Shown: positions 1 to 9,850, numbered from the stretch's first letter. The stretch is DNA of 64,000 nucleotides from Exobasidium rhododendri (GCA_026210745.1 CP110630.1:434001-498000), one strand, 5' to 3'. The notes: generated from the sequence alone by a model not told the origin. Made by a program: numbers and translations.

Positions 1-1
1 C

Positions 2-757
2 ATCCCGCCTCATCCACTGCATCGGGTGCCACCACCAGGAGAGTACACATGCCGCGTCAACCCTACCATCGGTGACTTTCCCGACAATGTACCGGTATAC
101 ATGCAGCTGCCGGAAGCACAGAAGTCGGTGATCCGGGAGCAGGTCTACCAAATCAGAGTGGCAAACCCAAAGATGATTCAAGATGGACTCGCTCTCCGAC
201 TCACTGCTCCCTTGGCAAGGGACATTCTGAGCAGGGACGAAGAGCGGATCGACAAGGCTGTCAAGATTATGTTCCCCGAAGACAAAAAGATCAAAGGCGT
301 ACCGGACAAGCTCACCTGGATGACATGTCTGGACAACAAGGACAGAAGAGAGGTGATTAGGCGAGTGGCAGAAGTGACACTGCAGCGCCAGGACAAGCTA
401 CGAGAGCATTTTCGCGTCAATGGAGTCGCGCCCCGAGTAGCGAGAGAGATACTGGATGCGATGAGCAGAGAAGAGATCGAGCATTTGGCCGAGGTGTATG
501 GTCTGATCCTGGAAGCGGACCCGAAAGACCACCCCTGGCAAAGGGCACTCACGGCTGTCCAGAGAAAGGCACTGCGCCAGAGGTTCCATTCTGCAGGTGT
601 GGAGGACCCGTCGGAGCTCTACCGACTGCTGCTGAAAGAGCGGGTCGAGACTCGCCACGGACTGATGATGCTCAAGATCAGTAGCGAGGATGTCAAGAGA
701 ATGGTGGCCATCTTGCGACAATCTCATGCTCCCATGCCGCTCCTAGACGAGGATTAA
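2..757 (+). CDS. Gene 1: secreted three-module family protein, 5'-truncated by window edge
   Basis: Only the C-terminal 251 codons are in the window. The frame is open to base 2, so the signal peptide and low-complexity region lie upstream. The visible part begins just before the boundary motif P-P-P-G-E-Y and includes all three modules: M1 (V-Y-M-Q-L-P-E-A-Q-K), M2 (W-M-T-C-L, with D-R-R-E-V-I-R-R) and M3 (P-W-Q-R-A-L-T-A-V-Q-R, ending H-G-L-M-M-L). M2 has Cys in place of the usual Gly after W-M-T. The sequence is closest in style to genes 2-5. Function is unknown; a secreted candidate effector is inferred from the family. Confidence 0.9.
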   Translation: MPPHPLHRVPPPGEYTCRVNPTIGDFPDNVPVYMQLPEAQKSVIREQVYQIRVANPKMIQDGLALRLTAPLARDILSRDEERIDKAVKIMFPEDKKIKGVPDKLTWMTCLDNKDRREVIRRVAEVTLQRQDKLREHFRVNGVAPRVAREILDAMSREEIEHLAEVYGLILEADPKDHPWQRALTAVQRKALRQRFHSAGVEDPSELYRLLLKERVETRHGLMMLKISSEDVKRMVAILRQSHAPMPLLDED

Positions 758-1353
758 TGTGGCCGACGTCTTGTACTGTTTTTATGCGAAGAGCAAGCTC
801 AACCAGTGCATGTGGTCATCCGAGATCCTTGTTGACTCTTTCTGCTCCTGCTCTTCTGCCGCTGGTGCTTAATAACAGATGTTAAGACCGTTGATTTCCT
901 CAAAATATCATACTATAAAGAATCGTAGTGATGTAGAGATGTGAAATTGGGCTTTTGACAGTTCTTGCTCAGCCCAGCAAAGAGAGCTCTATCGGCTTCA
1001 ATTATGTGCTCTTGAAGCCAAGACCGAGTTATCACCTCACATTTGGCACGCCGCCTTGCGTCTACGCTAGTGAATTGCGCCTAAGAACGAAGGTCAGTAT
1101 CTCGGCCGCTGCCTTCTCTCGCATCGTATACACGCACATAAGACCGACTACAGGCCGAAAGATGATCTTACTGCTCAATCACATCTTTTGTGAACGACTG
1201 TGATCGATGAGTATTGGTGGTATCGCCGCGCATGAGATCATATTCTGCTTTAATGCACGGGACAATAGCCAATTCGACATGACTACACTGTAGATACTTA
1301 AGGAGAGCTTCCTTTACACCTTCCGACTGTCCATCCTTGACATTGCCCTCCCA
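758..1353. other. Intergenic spacer, genes 1-2
   Basis: This must hold the 3' end of gene 1 and the promoter of gene 2. A TATAAA at 914-919 is over 430 bp from the gene 2 ATG and probably too far. No family remnant or RNA gene is visible. Confidence 0.5.
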
Positions 1354-3129
1354 ATGATCTCTCTCACTGCGATCGCCGTCATAGTATCCCTCGCTTGCCT
1401 TTATGGCGTGTGCTCGGCCACTCCGACTCCTCATCCTACTCCCATGGAAGACCCATACGATCACGACGGCTTTCGACGAAGCCTCCATCTTGGACGGGTC
1501 AACACAACCCCGTCAGAAGAGGGAAACACGACTCGACCGAGCCGTAGTTCTCGTCAATCAGGACATCAAACGTCCCGTCTAGTTGGCCCTGCAAGAGATC
1601 GTGACCACTCGCAGCCCATGTCTGCTCGTCTTCCCACAAGACGTTCGCGAGCAAGTTCAAGGGCATCCGGTGAATCATCTTCCCGTCAACAACGTGGCAA
1701 AGCCGTGCAAGTAGAGGAGATCAGCGACGATGACAGTAATGTCAGTGGACAGGCGCCTTCCTCTCTGCATTATCAGTACCACGATCTGCCTTCTCTCATA
1801 CGTGCAGCAGATCAATACATGGCCCCATATGATCATCAGCCCGTGCAGCATCTCGATTTGAACCAGGAAGCAGAGGATGACTACTACGAGGGTCATGTGC
1901 AAGGAGCAGAGGGAAGCCACTACCACTTTGATCACTCTGCAGGTCAGGATCAATTCCCAACACTGGCCTACAGTGCCTCTCCTATGTACATCCCGCAGCA
2001 GCAGCAGCAAGCCGACGATTACTCCCACGGCACTTCTTATCATCCTCATCAGGGAGCTTTCACTGGTGTAGAGGCTGTAGCCCCGCAACCAGCAACAAAT
2101 TGGCATGGACAATATCATCCTTCTTCTTGGGAGGAGGCTCAGTACGACACCTCCGACATTCCTCAGGGCGTACCCCACCGTCAACGAAGTCATCGCCGTG
2201 AAAGGCTGCAGCGACAGAAGCAGCAACAGCGAGAAGCTCTGGCAGCCTACAGTGATGCGATGCACGCGATGAACCTTGGTAGATCGACGCCGCAAGAGTC
2301 TGTTCCTCCTCCCGTCGTTGATGTGCCTCGTGTGCAGAATTTTTTTGCCGATGACTCGGTGAGCATCATTCCCGAGCCTCCATTTCACAGAATTCCGCCA
2401 CCGGGAGAGTACCTGCTACAGGTCGACGATCAGGTCCACATCTACCCGGAAGACCAACTCGTGTACCTGATGCTCACGGAAGATCAACGGCTGCTCATCA
2501 AGACACAGATTGCTAGGATTCGGCCGCAAGTAATGCGATCGATTGTAGCGACCCTGAGCATCAGGCTCGATCCTACACTTGCAAGGGACTTGCTGAGCTA
2601 CGACATAGACCGCATCGATCGAGCAGCAGAGACGCTGTTTCCTGAGCACAAGAAGAGGATGGGCTTACATGAACGGGTCACCTGGATGACTGGCCTGAAC
2701 AATGCTCAGAGAAGAGAAGTGATACGAAGAGTCGCAGAGGTGATGCATCAAGGTTCAGACACCCTTCGCGATCACTTGTTCAAAGTAAACATGGAGCCTG
2801 CGGTGGCACAGCAGATCCTTCAGGCCGTTAGTCGAGAACAGATATGGGATATTGCAACCTACAACAACCTTACACCCCCATCGCTCCTGATCTCGACAGA
2901 ATTTCCCTGGCAAAGAAGTCTCAGCCATGTTCAGAAGAGAGCACTTTATCAACGAGCTCGAAGTGCCGGCATTTCAAACGAACAGAGTTTCTACAATCTG
3001 ATGGCCAAAGACAGAGTGCCGCGGAATTATGGCTTTGTGATGCTGAAAGTGAGCGATGAAGACTTCAAGATGATCATACAGACAATCAGGACACCGGGAG
3101 CTCCCTTGCCGGAATTCGCTGAAGACTGA
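1354..3129 (+). CDS. Gene 2: secreted three-module family protein (candidate effector)
   Basis: 591 aa from an ATG. The signal peptide is residues 1-22, followed by a proline-rich mature start with P-M-E-D at 29-32. Residues 60-130 are Arg/Ser-rich with a T-S-R at 73-75, and R-G-K-A-V precedes an acidic run (E-E-I-S-D-D-D). A Q5 run lies near 215. A strongly basic segment (about 275-293) resembles a nuclear localisation signal and sits just before the A-M-H-A-M-N-L motif (302-308). The boundary P-P-P-G-E-Y is at 348-353, then M1 about 370-430, M2 444-502 and M3 518-580. M1 contains L-L-S-Y-D and M2 W-M-T-G-L with Q-R-R-E-V-I-R-R. M3 ends N-Y-G-F-V-M-L instead of G-Y-G-L. No enzymatic motif was seen. 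Confidence 0.93.
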   Translation: MISLTAIAVIVSLACLYGVCSATPTPHPTPMEDPYDHDGFRRSLHLGRVNTTPSEEGNTTRPSRSSRQSGHQTSRLVGPARDRDHSQPMSARLPTRRSRASSRASGESSSRQQRGKAVQVEEISDDDSNVSGQAPSSLHYQYHDLPSLIRAADQYMAPYDHQPVQHLDLNQEAEDDYYEGHVQGAEGSHYHFDHSAGQDQFPTLAYSASPMYIPQQQQQADDYSHGTSYHPHQGAFTGVEAVAPQPATNWHGQYHPSSWEEAQYDTSDIPQGVPHRQRSHRRERLQRQKQQQREALAAYSDAMHAMNLGRSTPQESVPPPVVDVPRVQNFFADDSVSIIPEPPFHRIPPPGEYLLQVDDQVHIYPEDQLVYLMLTEDQRLLIKTQIARIRPQVMRSIVATLSIRLDPTLARDLLSYDIDRIDRAAETLFPEHKKRMGLHERVTWMTGLNNAQRREVIRRVAEVMHQGSDTLRDHLFKVNMEPAVAQQILQAVSREQIWDIATYNNLTPPSLLISTEFPWQRSLSHVQKRALYQRARSAGISNEQSFYNLMAKDRVPRNYGFVMLKVSDEDFKMIIQTIRTPGAPLPEFAED

Positions 3130-3658
3130 TGTCGTATATATCATTGGAGAGAGAGATCGTGCATGTAATTGCCTGCGATCGCTATTAGCAGTATGTATAG
3201 TCTCTGGCTGCGGCAATACTTTATGCGCAAGAACGATGCGTGAAATTGAGCGTCATTGCGGTCTATTTTAGCAGCTTCAATTAGTAGGCCGAAGTTCTGC
3301 GTGTAAGGTGTTATCTCTCTCCATTACCGATGACACAGCATAAGACCAAAGCAGAGTGCGGCACTGTGCTTGTATCTTATATCACAGTGCAGAAGTGACA
3401 CTGAGCGAGTAAGACGAGAAGATCTCACTCTGATTTATCACGACAGCCTATCGTCACCCGTGACTCAGGCGTGCAGGATAGGAGTGATGTGTGCCCTTGA
3501 GAAGGGGATTTATCATCTATCTTCATGCATCGATCCGACCGAGGCAGCAAGAAGAGTATGATGCACTCTGGGTCTAAAGAGAGAGTGTGCGGCGGGCGAA
3601 GAGTCTCCCTCAGTCTACCACCGTCATCATCTCGTCTTTCGTTAGAATCGCAACAAAG
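3130..3658. other. Intergenic spacer, genes 2-3
   Basis: Holds the gene 2 terminator region and gene 3 promoter. The long frame of gene 3 extends into it only through a GTG at 3587. No other structure seen. Confidence 0.5.
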
Positions 3659-5440
3659 ATGACCTTACTCGATCTCTTCTGTGTGCTGGCCTTCTTCTCA
3701 TTCCTTCATGGCTTCACTCAGGCAGCACCAGCACCCACGGACAAGAACGAGCTCTACGGCAACACTCCTCATCGGTACAACGTGCCAAGTATAAATACTG
3801 GTCGCTCCAGGTCGAATCAGGGTGGCCTGTCTGGATCCCACACCTCTCGTCTGCCACATTCTGAATCGCTGGAATCTGACTACGGGTCGTCTACATCCCG
3901 CCTCAATGCGCACTATCTCGAAGCGCAGGCTCGTCTGTCGCAGTACAATACAGATCATGTTCCTGGCACACTCACAGGGCACCAAGGACATCATCGTCGA
4001 AGGAGAGAGAAAACTCCACTTTACGGTCAGATGAGCGAACTCCCCCTTCTTCCTGAAAGCTTTGGTGATCGAGAGGTGTCCAGAGGCCAGCAATTTCTGT
4101 ACGGGAATCACACTTCACAGCAATTAGGCCTTGACCATGGTGTCAGTGGATATTCAGGCGACCTCCATATTGCGGGAGGAAGTCGAACAGGGCTCGACTA
4201 CAATGTGCATGGCGAAGACCCCAATTACGGTCAATATAGTCATGCAAGACTGCCTATTCGTGATGGTATTCTATCCCCGTACGGCGCTCAAAACGATCCA
4301 CTCACGGATGATTATGGCCAATACAGTAACTATCCCTCATACAGCGCGCATCACGGCTATGCAGCGAGTTCTAGTGCGGAAAGCGGCTCAAGTATCCCAT
4401 TCGGACAGCCGGATATCCCTCCTCTGCTGGACTATGCTGATCAGCCTGTCAACTATCATTATGACTATGACTACAATACTTGGCCGGCAGACCCAGACAC
4501 GCATCAGGAGGCGACGACAGGCGACGCCAATCACGGAATGTACGATTGCGGCTCTTCACATCATAATCCTTCCATGCAACAGGATCGGGAGAGGAGGAAC
4601 CCTACGACGTCCTCCCCTGCGCACGACACTGTACCCTTGCCTGAGGAAATGCATCTCCCAGCCGGCAGCAGGACCCTGATCACGCCTCCAGCAGACGAGT
4701 ACACTTTGCAGGTCGACCCACATATCACTTATCCAACGGACGCGGAGTCAGTGTACAGGATCCTGCCAAAGGAACACAGGCAGCTCATCGTGGAGCGTGT
4801 GTCTCAGACTCGACCGTTCCTCCGGTCCGTGATCCAATACCACGTCACTCGACACTTGACACCGCGTTTGGCCAGGAAGATGCTGAGCAACGATCGGGAC
4901 GCCTACGATGAAGCTGCTGCTGAGCTCCTCCCTCAGTCTACTCCGAAACTGATGCCCGACGGAAAGATGCAGCCTGTAGTCACCTGGATGACGAGCTTAG
5001 AGAATTGGCAGAAGAGGGAGGTGATCAGGAGACTGGCCGAATGTACGCTGCAAGCACCAGACAAGCTGCGAGAGCTCCTCCTCATGAAGGAACTTGAGCC
5101 GAGCGTATCGAGGAGGATACTGGCGGCGACGTACACGGAAGATGTGTTGAAGATCGTGCAAAAGGAAGATCTATACGTGCTTTCATTTGATGCAGATAAT
5201 ACGCATCACCCAAGACCGTGGCAAAAGGGCCTCAGTATCATCCAGAGAGCGGCCCTTCGTCAGCGGATGAAGGACATAGGCTTCGTCGACAACTATTCCT
5301 GCTTCAACCTGCTGAGTCAGCAGGGAATTCCTGACGGCTACGGAATGCAACTCCTCAAACTTGACTCCTTGGCGTTTGGCGCTGCTATCGAGCATCTTCT
5401 AGGAAAGAACAGGAACGGTGTTCCCTATGCCCGGGAGTAG
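3659..5440 (+). CDS. Gene 3: secreted three-module family protein (candidate effector)
   Basis: 593 aa when started at the ATG at 3659. The open frame runs 24 codons further up to a GTG, but 3659 gives a clean signal peptide (residues 1-22) cut before A-P-A-P-T-D. Paired T-S-R motifs are at 62-64 and 79-81, the first following I-N-T-G-R-S-R-S. A basic patch (R-R-R-R-E-K) is near 113-118. The motif F-G-Q-P-D-I-P-P-L-L-D is at 248-258. Tyr is abundant around 180-275. M1 spans about 366-424, M2 443-502 (W-M-T-S-L) and M3 520-581 (P-W-Q-K-G-L-S, Cys-Phe-Asn-Leu-Leu). The linker between M1 and M2 is longer than average and the M3 end is relaxed (G-Y-G-M-Q-L-L). Confidence 0.93.
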   Translation: MTLLDLFCVLAFFSFLHGFTQAAPAPTDKNELYGNTPHRYNVPSINTGRSRSNQGGLSGSHTSRLPHSESLESDYGSSTSRLNAHYLEAQARLSQYNTDHVPGTLTGHQGHHRRRREKTPLYGQMSELPLLPESFGDREVSRGQQFLYGNHTSQQLGLDHGVSGYSGDLHIAGGSRTGLDYNVHGEDPNYGQYSHARLPIRDGILSPYGAQNDPLTDDYGQYSNYPSYSAHHGYAASSSAESGSSIPFGQPDIPPLLDYADQPVNYHYDYDYNTWPADPDTHQEATTGDANHGMYDCGSSHHNPSMQQDRERRNPTTSSPAHDTVPLPEEMHLPAGSRTLITPPADEYTLQVDPHITYPTDAESVYRILPKEHRQLIVERVSQTRPFLRSVIQYHVTRHLTPRLARKMLSNDRDAYDEAAAELLPQSTPKLMPDGKMQPVVTWMTSLENWQKREVIRRLAECTLQAPDKLRELLLMKELEPSVSRRILAATYTEDVLKIVQKEDLYVLSFDADNTHHPRPWQKGLSIIQRAALRQRMKDIGFVDNYSCFNLLSQQGIPDGYGMQLLKLDSLAFGAAIEHLLGKNRNGVPYARE

Positions 5441-5757
5441 ACGATTGCGTTCTGGTGCGCTGCCTCTTTCACCGTCGAGATCGCTTGAGCAAGACTCTCC
5501 TGTGTATATAGCGGCTGCGCAGAATCGATACAAAGCGTACAAAGTAGTGTGATAAATGAATGTGCATGAAGACTACCGTGGCGAGAGATAAAAAGAACGC
5601 CCTCGCATACGGTATGGCGGTGCTGTTCTTCGTCTAGTATGATCGGAGGGTGAAGCCGTGATGCACTCATATAAAGGCGACATGCATCACATTCTTACCT
5701 CCTTCTCCATCTCTCTCGTCCTCTGCTTGTACCTCTTCCTCTGCCTGCTTTCTTCTC
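5441..5757. other. Intergenic spacer, genes 3-4
   Basis: Contains the TATAAA at 5670-5675 listed separately and a C/T-rich leader just before the gene 4 ATG, a common fungal promoter feature. Confidence 0.55.
5670..5675 (+). promoter_or_regulatory. Putative TATA box, gene 4
   Basis: TATAAA 88 bp before the gene 4 ATG, followed by a pyrimidine-rich stretch where transcription could start. Confidence 0.5.
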
Positions 5758-7488
5758 ATGTCACTCATGAGCTATGGCCTGTTGCTCTTCTTTCTGCACA
5801 CATGCAGCTGTGTCGTAGCGGCACCAGCTCCGATGGAAGGCGATTGGGGAGCCCTCAATCTGAGCCAGATCAACATCAGGCATCAGGACCGTCGACCAGG
5901 TCAAGCAGGATCTCGCACATCTCGCCCCGTTGCCCCTACTAGAGTCGACAACTTCGAATCCTTGACATCCCGTCTTCAGCGGAGGAAACCTCTTCAAAAT
6001 GATGCGTCGTCTCTGGGCGAGACGATGCCAGAGTCACAGGCACCCGCTCGTCGTCGTCGCGGCAAGTCTGTGCTGCAGGAGGAAGATAGCAATCAGGACG
6101 ATATTAACACTTCCAGCCGTACGCAGCCACCGCGTCTCCTGCCACGCATTCGCGATGACCACTTCATCGTCCCATCAGGAAGCCACCACACCTACCCATA
6201 CTTACCTCTCCAAGCGCATGAAGATGTTTTCGTTGCGAATACACAAGCTCTTTACTCTGAAGGCCAGCATCAGGTGAACTACTCTGGTGATGAGCATCTT
6301 GAACAATATGGACATCAGCACCACACTTCGCAGATCGGATATAGTCACCAATTTAGGGAAGAAAATGCTGCACCTCCGACAAGCTACGACTATTCCCTCG
6401 GCCATGGCGGTCAGCAGACGCAGGATGACCCCACACAGTTCCAAGACCAAATCGGTTCCACGTACAACGTCGACGGCAACCCATACCCCGTTTTTGAGTC
6501 AGCGTATCCCATGCACTGGTCAGACGATCATATGGGACGGTACAACGAGTCGTTATTCAATACGGCGTATCCGCATGAGCATTCCCTAGTCCACGAAGGA
6601 ATACAGCGTGCTCGTAGGATCAATAGATCGGGTCCAGAGGCAAGCGGTTCAACTGATGTGATGAGCGACTCGTCCATGGTGTTCAACTCGGCAGGGCATC
6701 TTCTTCTGCAGAACTATTACGCTAGCCTGCATCATCCACCCGCCGTAGCCGTCGAACCGCCTTTACACAAGATCGAACCTCCCGGGGAGTACAGCTTCGA
6801 GTTCGATCCACGGTTCGTGTACACCTATGAGAACGACAGGGTGTACGCTACCCTGAGTGACGACCAACGCTCCGTCATCCGTGAGAAAGTGTATCAGTTG
6901 AGACCGTACAAGGAAAAGAAGGTGCTCACTACGTTGACAAACGAGCTACTGCCATGTCATGCAAAAGACCTTCTCAGCAACGATCAGAACAGAATCGATA
7001 GTGCCATCGAGGACCTGTATCCTGAGAACCCAAGGAAGTCTACGTGGATGTCCCCTCTCAACAGCTTTCAGAGGCGGGAGGTGATGCGAAGACTGATCGA
7101 GGTGACGCTGCAGAATCCCAAAGTCCTGCGAGAGTACCTCAATGCGAATGTAGTGGACCCGAACATGGCCAATTTGGTCCTCCGAGCTACTTCCAAGGAG
7201 GAGATATGGGATATTGTGCACTACTACGGTCTACTCCTGGCAAAGAGCGAAGATATGAAAAACGAGTATCCGTGGCAAAAAGGTACTACGCCCCTGCAGA
7301 GAAAAGCGCTCCAACAAAGGCTGTTGAAGACGGGCATAGTGACAGACAAGCCGTACAAGGTCTTGGTAAAGACGAGAGTTCCAGATGGCTATGGTCTGAT
7401 GATCCTCAAAGTCAGTGATCACGACGTCAAGCTGATCGCGAGGGCGCTGCAGACTAGGATGCAACCACTGCCCATCCTCATGGATTGA
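5758..7488 (+). CDS. Gene 4: secreted three-module family protein (candidate effector)
   Basis: 576 aa. The ATG at 5758 is preferred; a second ATG three codons later gives the same signal peptide. The mature start is A-P-A-P-M-E-G-D-W. T-S-R motifs are at 54-56 and 70-72. A basic cluster R-R-R-R-G-K (98-103) is followed by S-V-L-Q-E-E-D and resembles the R-G-K-A-V/acidic segment of gene 2, which is not its direct neighbour. The F-G-Q-P-D motif is absent. The boundary is E-P-P-G-E-Y, then M1 about 363-421, M2 430-491 (W-M-S-P-L, F-Q-R-R-E-V-M-R-R) and M3 506-565 (P-W-Q-K-G-T, G-Y-G-L-M-I-L). The M1-M2 linker is among the shortest. Confidence 0.93.
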   Translation: MSLMSYGLLLFFLHTCSCVVAAPAPMEGDWGALNLSQINIRHQDRRPGQAGSRTSRPVAPTRVDNFESLTSRLQRRKPLQNDASSLGETMPESQAPARRRRGKSVLQEEDSNQDDINTSSRTQPPRLLPRIRDDHFIVPSGSHHTYPYLPLQAHEDVFVANTQALYSEGQHQVNYSGDEHLEQYGHQHHTSQIGYSHQFREENAAPPTSYDYSLGHGGQQTQDDPTQFQDQIGSTYNVDGNPYPVFESAYPMHWSDDHMGRYNESLFNTAYPHEHSLVHEGIQRARRINRSGPEASGSTDVMSDSSMVFNSAGHLLLQNYYASLHHPPAVAVEPPLHKIEPPGEYSFEFDPRFVYTYENDRVYATLSDDQRSVIREKVYQLRPYKEKKVLTTLTNELLPCHAKDLLSNDQNRIDSAIEDLYPENPRKSTWMSPLNSFQRREVMRRLIEVTLQNPKVLREYLNANVVDPNMANLVLRATSKEEIWDIVHYYGLLLAKSEDMKNEYPWQKGTTPLQRKALQQRLLKTGIVTDKPYKVLVKTRVPDGYGLMILKVSDHDVKLIARALQTRMQPLPILMD

Positions 7489-7711
7489 AGGGGGATCTTC
7501 TGTCGCATCACATGATGAGTAGCACGAGCTTTGACCGTGACAAAAAACTTAAGATAATAGAAACATTCTTGCAATGTGATAGTGTGTGATGTATACAGTG
7601 TAAGCGAACTTCCTTGCATGAGAGAACATAATGATTTCGAGTGAAAGTTGCGCTCTTCACGCATTAGCAAAGGTCCAGAGGACGGTTCGAATCAACTAGC
7701 GAGGAGAGAGC

Positions 7712-7717
7712 TATAAA
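7712..7717 (+). promoter_or_regulatory. Putative TATA box, gene 5
   Basis: TATAAA 59 bp before the ATG at 7776. This supports that start over the TTG that opens the longer frame at 7752. Confidence 0.55.
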
Positions 7718-7775
7718 GGAAGTCAAAGGGTGCTGCAGGACTCTACTGGTCTTGACCTCTCGTATCTTCCAGCCC

Positions 7776-9428
7776 ATGTTAGCAATGTCAGTCGCCTCTC
7801 GCGCAACTCTACTTGCAGTACTGTCATGCTGCCTAATCCTGGCGAGCACTGCAACGCCTCTACCAAAGCCGATTCCCATGGACAGCGGGGAAGATAGTCC
7901 CCGTCTTCCCAAACTGACAATCAGACGTCCTAGATCATCTCGTACTGGACCATCCGGATCTCTCTCCAGTCGAGCTGTTCGCGCGAGCCCCCAGGTGTAC
8001 GATGTAGCACCACCGTCCACCTCGCGCCCAAACAGGCGAGTAAACTCACAAAGCACCAATGAAGCGGGAAATCTGTCGTCGATGTACCAACATACCTCCC
8101 TTCAGCCAGGCCTTGCTGACAGGCAACAATACGATCAGGATAATCACTTCAGTCATGGTCAGGAGAGCGGATTGTACTATCCAGTGCCACACTACGGCTA
8201 CATCGGTGAATTCGATGTAGCAAACCTGTCTCAGTCGATGGCAGTGGGAAATACATTTGGCGATCCAAACATTCCTTCCCTGCACGACAGTCCGCAGCAA
8301 CTTACCTTTCCTACTTATAGTAACACTGCTTATGAACAGCATCACGACATGCAAGGATACACGCAGCTTCCATATTCAGGCTCTAGCAGTGGGGATGCAT
8401 CAACCTATCAATATGGACAGCTTGGTGTTCCATCTCTGCAAGACACACAGGCACTACACGGCTACAATCAGGATGGGACAAGCTACAGCTACGACAGTGC
8501 TATGCAAGGGATGAATCTGGGATCGTCCTCTTCTCACTCCCTGACGACGGAACACGTCCATGACAGCGTGTCTGAGGGCGCCACTGCTATCAATCCGAGG
8601 CACATGCAGGAGTACATCGAGCGAATGGCTGCGCAGATGAACAAGCCATTCTCCAGCAACGTCTACCACAGCATTCCCCCTGCCACGGAGTACACCTACC
8701 AACTAGAGACGGCATTCGACTTTACGCCGTACAGTGAGGATCAGAACATCTACCTACTCCTGCCAGAGGACTACAGGACGGTGATCCTGGATCAGATTTA
8801 CAAGATACGTCCGATCAACCCGAAGAGTGTGCGGTCCTGCCTCGTGAACCACTTGAAACCCGCTCAAGCACAGGATCTGATCAGCTACGACACTGTTCGT
8901 ATTGATGAGGCCACGCAGGAGCTGTTTCCGGATGGTATTGTGAGAAAGTACGATCGAACATTCACGACCACCTGGATGACCGACTTGTCCAACGCAGATC
9001 GAAGGGAGGTCATCAGACGACTCTCCGAGGTGACTCTACAGGCGGGCGACGTATTGAGAGAGCACTTTCTCCATGCGAACATCGAGCCAAGGGTGATCCA
9101 ATACATCCTACAGGCGACTACGCAGGAGAGGATTTGGGAGATTACGCAGTTTCACAATCTCTTTTTCGATGTCAACAACAAAGACAGACCGTGGCAGAAG
9201 GGGCTGAGCTTTCTGCAGAGAAAAGCGCTTCGACAGAGATTCAAGCTGGCTGGAATTACCGAAGAATCGCAGTACTACGGCATACTGAAGCGAGAGAAGA
9301 TCCCACCGGGCTACGGACTGACGATGCTCAAGGTCGGTGATGCTGATCTGCTGGCGATCATCAAAGCTTTGCGGACGAGGAATGCGCTCTTGCCGGTGAT
9401 CTCGCTTTGTGAGGAGGTGCGGCTCTGA
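7776..9428 (+). CDS. Gene 5: secreted three-module family protein (candidate effector)
   Basis: 550 aa from the ATG at 7776 (an ATG at 7785 is also possible). The mature start ends in P-I-P-M-D-S-G. An S-S-R and a T-S-R occur at about 64-66 and 82-84, with R-A-S-P-Q-V-Y-D-V-A-P-P between them; gene 8 shares this S-A-P-Q-V-E-D-V-A-P spacer. Two variants of the Leu motif are present: F-G-D-P-N-I-P-S-L-H-D (161-171) and Y-G-Q-L-G-V-P-S-L-Q-D (213-223). A-M-Q-G-M-N-L-G follows at 242-249, then an amphipathic Y-I-E-R-M-A-A-Q-M stretch near 280. M1 is about 326-385, M2 400-462 (W-M-T-D-L) and M3 472-532 (P-W-Q-K-G-L-S, G-Y-G-L-T-M-L). Confidence 0.93.
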   Translation: MLAMSVASRATLLAVLSCCLILASTATPLPKPIPMDSGEDSPRLPKLTIRRPRSSRTGPSGSLSSRAVRASPQVYDVAPPSTSRPNRRVNSQSTNEAGNLSSMYQHTSLQPGLADRQQYDQDNHFSHGQESGLYYPVPHYGYIGEFDVANLSQSMAVGNTFGDPNIPSLHDSPQQLTFPTYSNTAYEQHHDMQGYTQLPYSGSSSGDASTYQYGQLGVPSLQDTQALHGYNQDGTSYSYDSAMQGMNLGSSSSHSLTTEHVHDSVSEGATAINPRHMQEYIERMAAQMNKPFSSNVYHSIPPATEYTYQLETAFDFTPYSEDQNIYLLLPEDYRTVILDQIYKIRPINPKSVRSCLVNHLKPAQAQDLISYDTVRIDEATQELFPDGIVRKYDRTFTTTWMTDLSNADRREVIRRLSEVTLQAGDVLREHFLHANIEPRVIQYILQATTQERIWEITQFHNLFFDVNNKDRPWQKGLSFLQRKALRQRFKLAGITEESQYYGILKREKIPPGYGLTMLKVGDADLLAIIKALRTRNALLPVISLCEEVRL

Positions 9429-9850
9429 ATATAGCCTTGCTGACGGGGGAGGGCGTATTATTTTGCATCACACTGCCAGCTCGATGTAGCTAGCTGATAC
9501 AATGGAATGGATGATCGAAATCTTGATTGTGTTGTAGATATAAAAGCGTCTGTAAGTATCACGCAGTGGGAGAGGCAGTGCATCAAGATCAGATTAAGTA
9601 GGACGCCAAGCCGCTAATGCGAGATGCGAAAGGGCGCAGCATTCCACGCTATAGGGGCGATACCCAGAAGGCGAGATGAAGCACCTCACTCGTCACTCTG
9701 AGATCTGATGCGGTGCGGTACAAGTGAACAGGTGATTCAGGCTGCCAACTGTGTTGCTATGTTATCCTGTTTGACGTCTTTTGTCCCTTGCGTTGTCTCC
9801 TTCGCGCTCTCTCTTCTCTCTTATCCAGCAAGAGTCGCCTTGTAATCGCG
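9429..9850. other. Intergenic spacer, genes 5-6
   Basis: A TATAAAA at 9539-9545 lies about 305 bp before the gene 6 ATG. It could be the promoter only if gene 6 has a long leader. Nothing else stands out. Confidence 0.45.

Noticed and set aside
1354-3129. Enzyme (protease, glycosidase or nuclease)
   Set aside because: No invariant catalytic triad, His/Asp pattern or metal site runs through the 34 modules; conserved residues are mainly hydrophobic, Trp and Q-R.
3587-3658. N-terminal extension of gene 3 from a GTG (similar for genes 5, 6, 9, 12, 13, 14, 16, 25, 29, 31, 32)
   Set aside because: Non-ATG starts are rare in fungal nuclear genes and each extension would move the signal peptide away from the N-terminus.
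3659-5440. Kex2-type repeat precursor (like fungal repetitive secreted proteins)
   Set aside because: Lys-Arg pairs are few and irregular, and there are no equal-length repeats between them.
5658-5942. Short + strand frame with hydrophobic start overlapping gene 4
   Set aside because: The hydrophobic stretch comes from the C/T-rich leader read as Leu/Ser/Phe; it runs out of frame into gene 4 and has no family feature.
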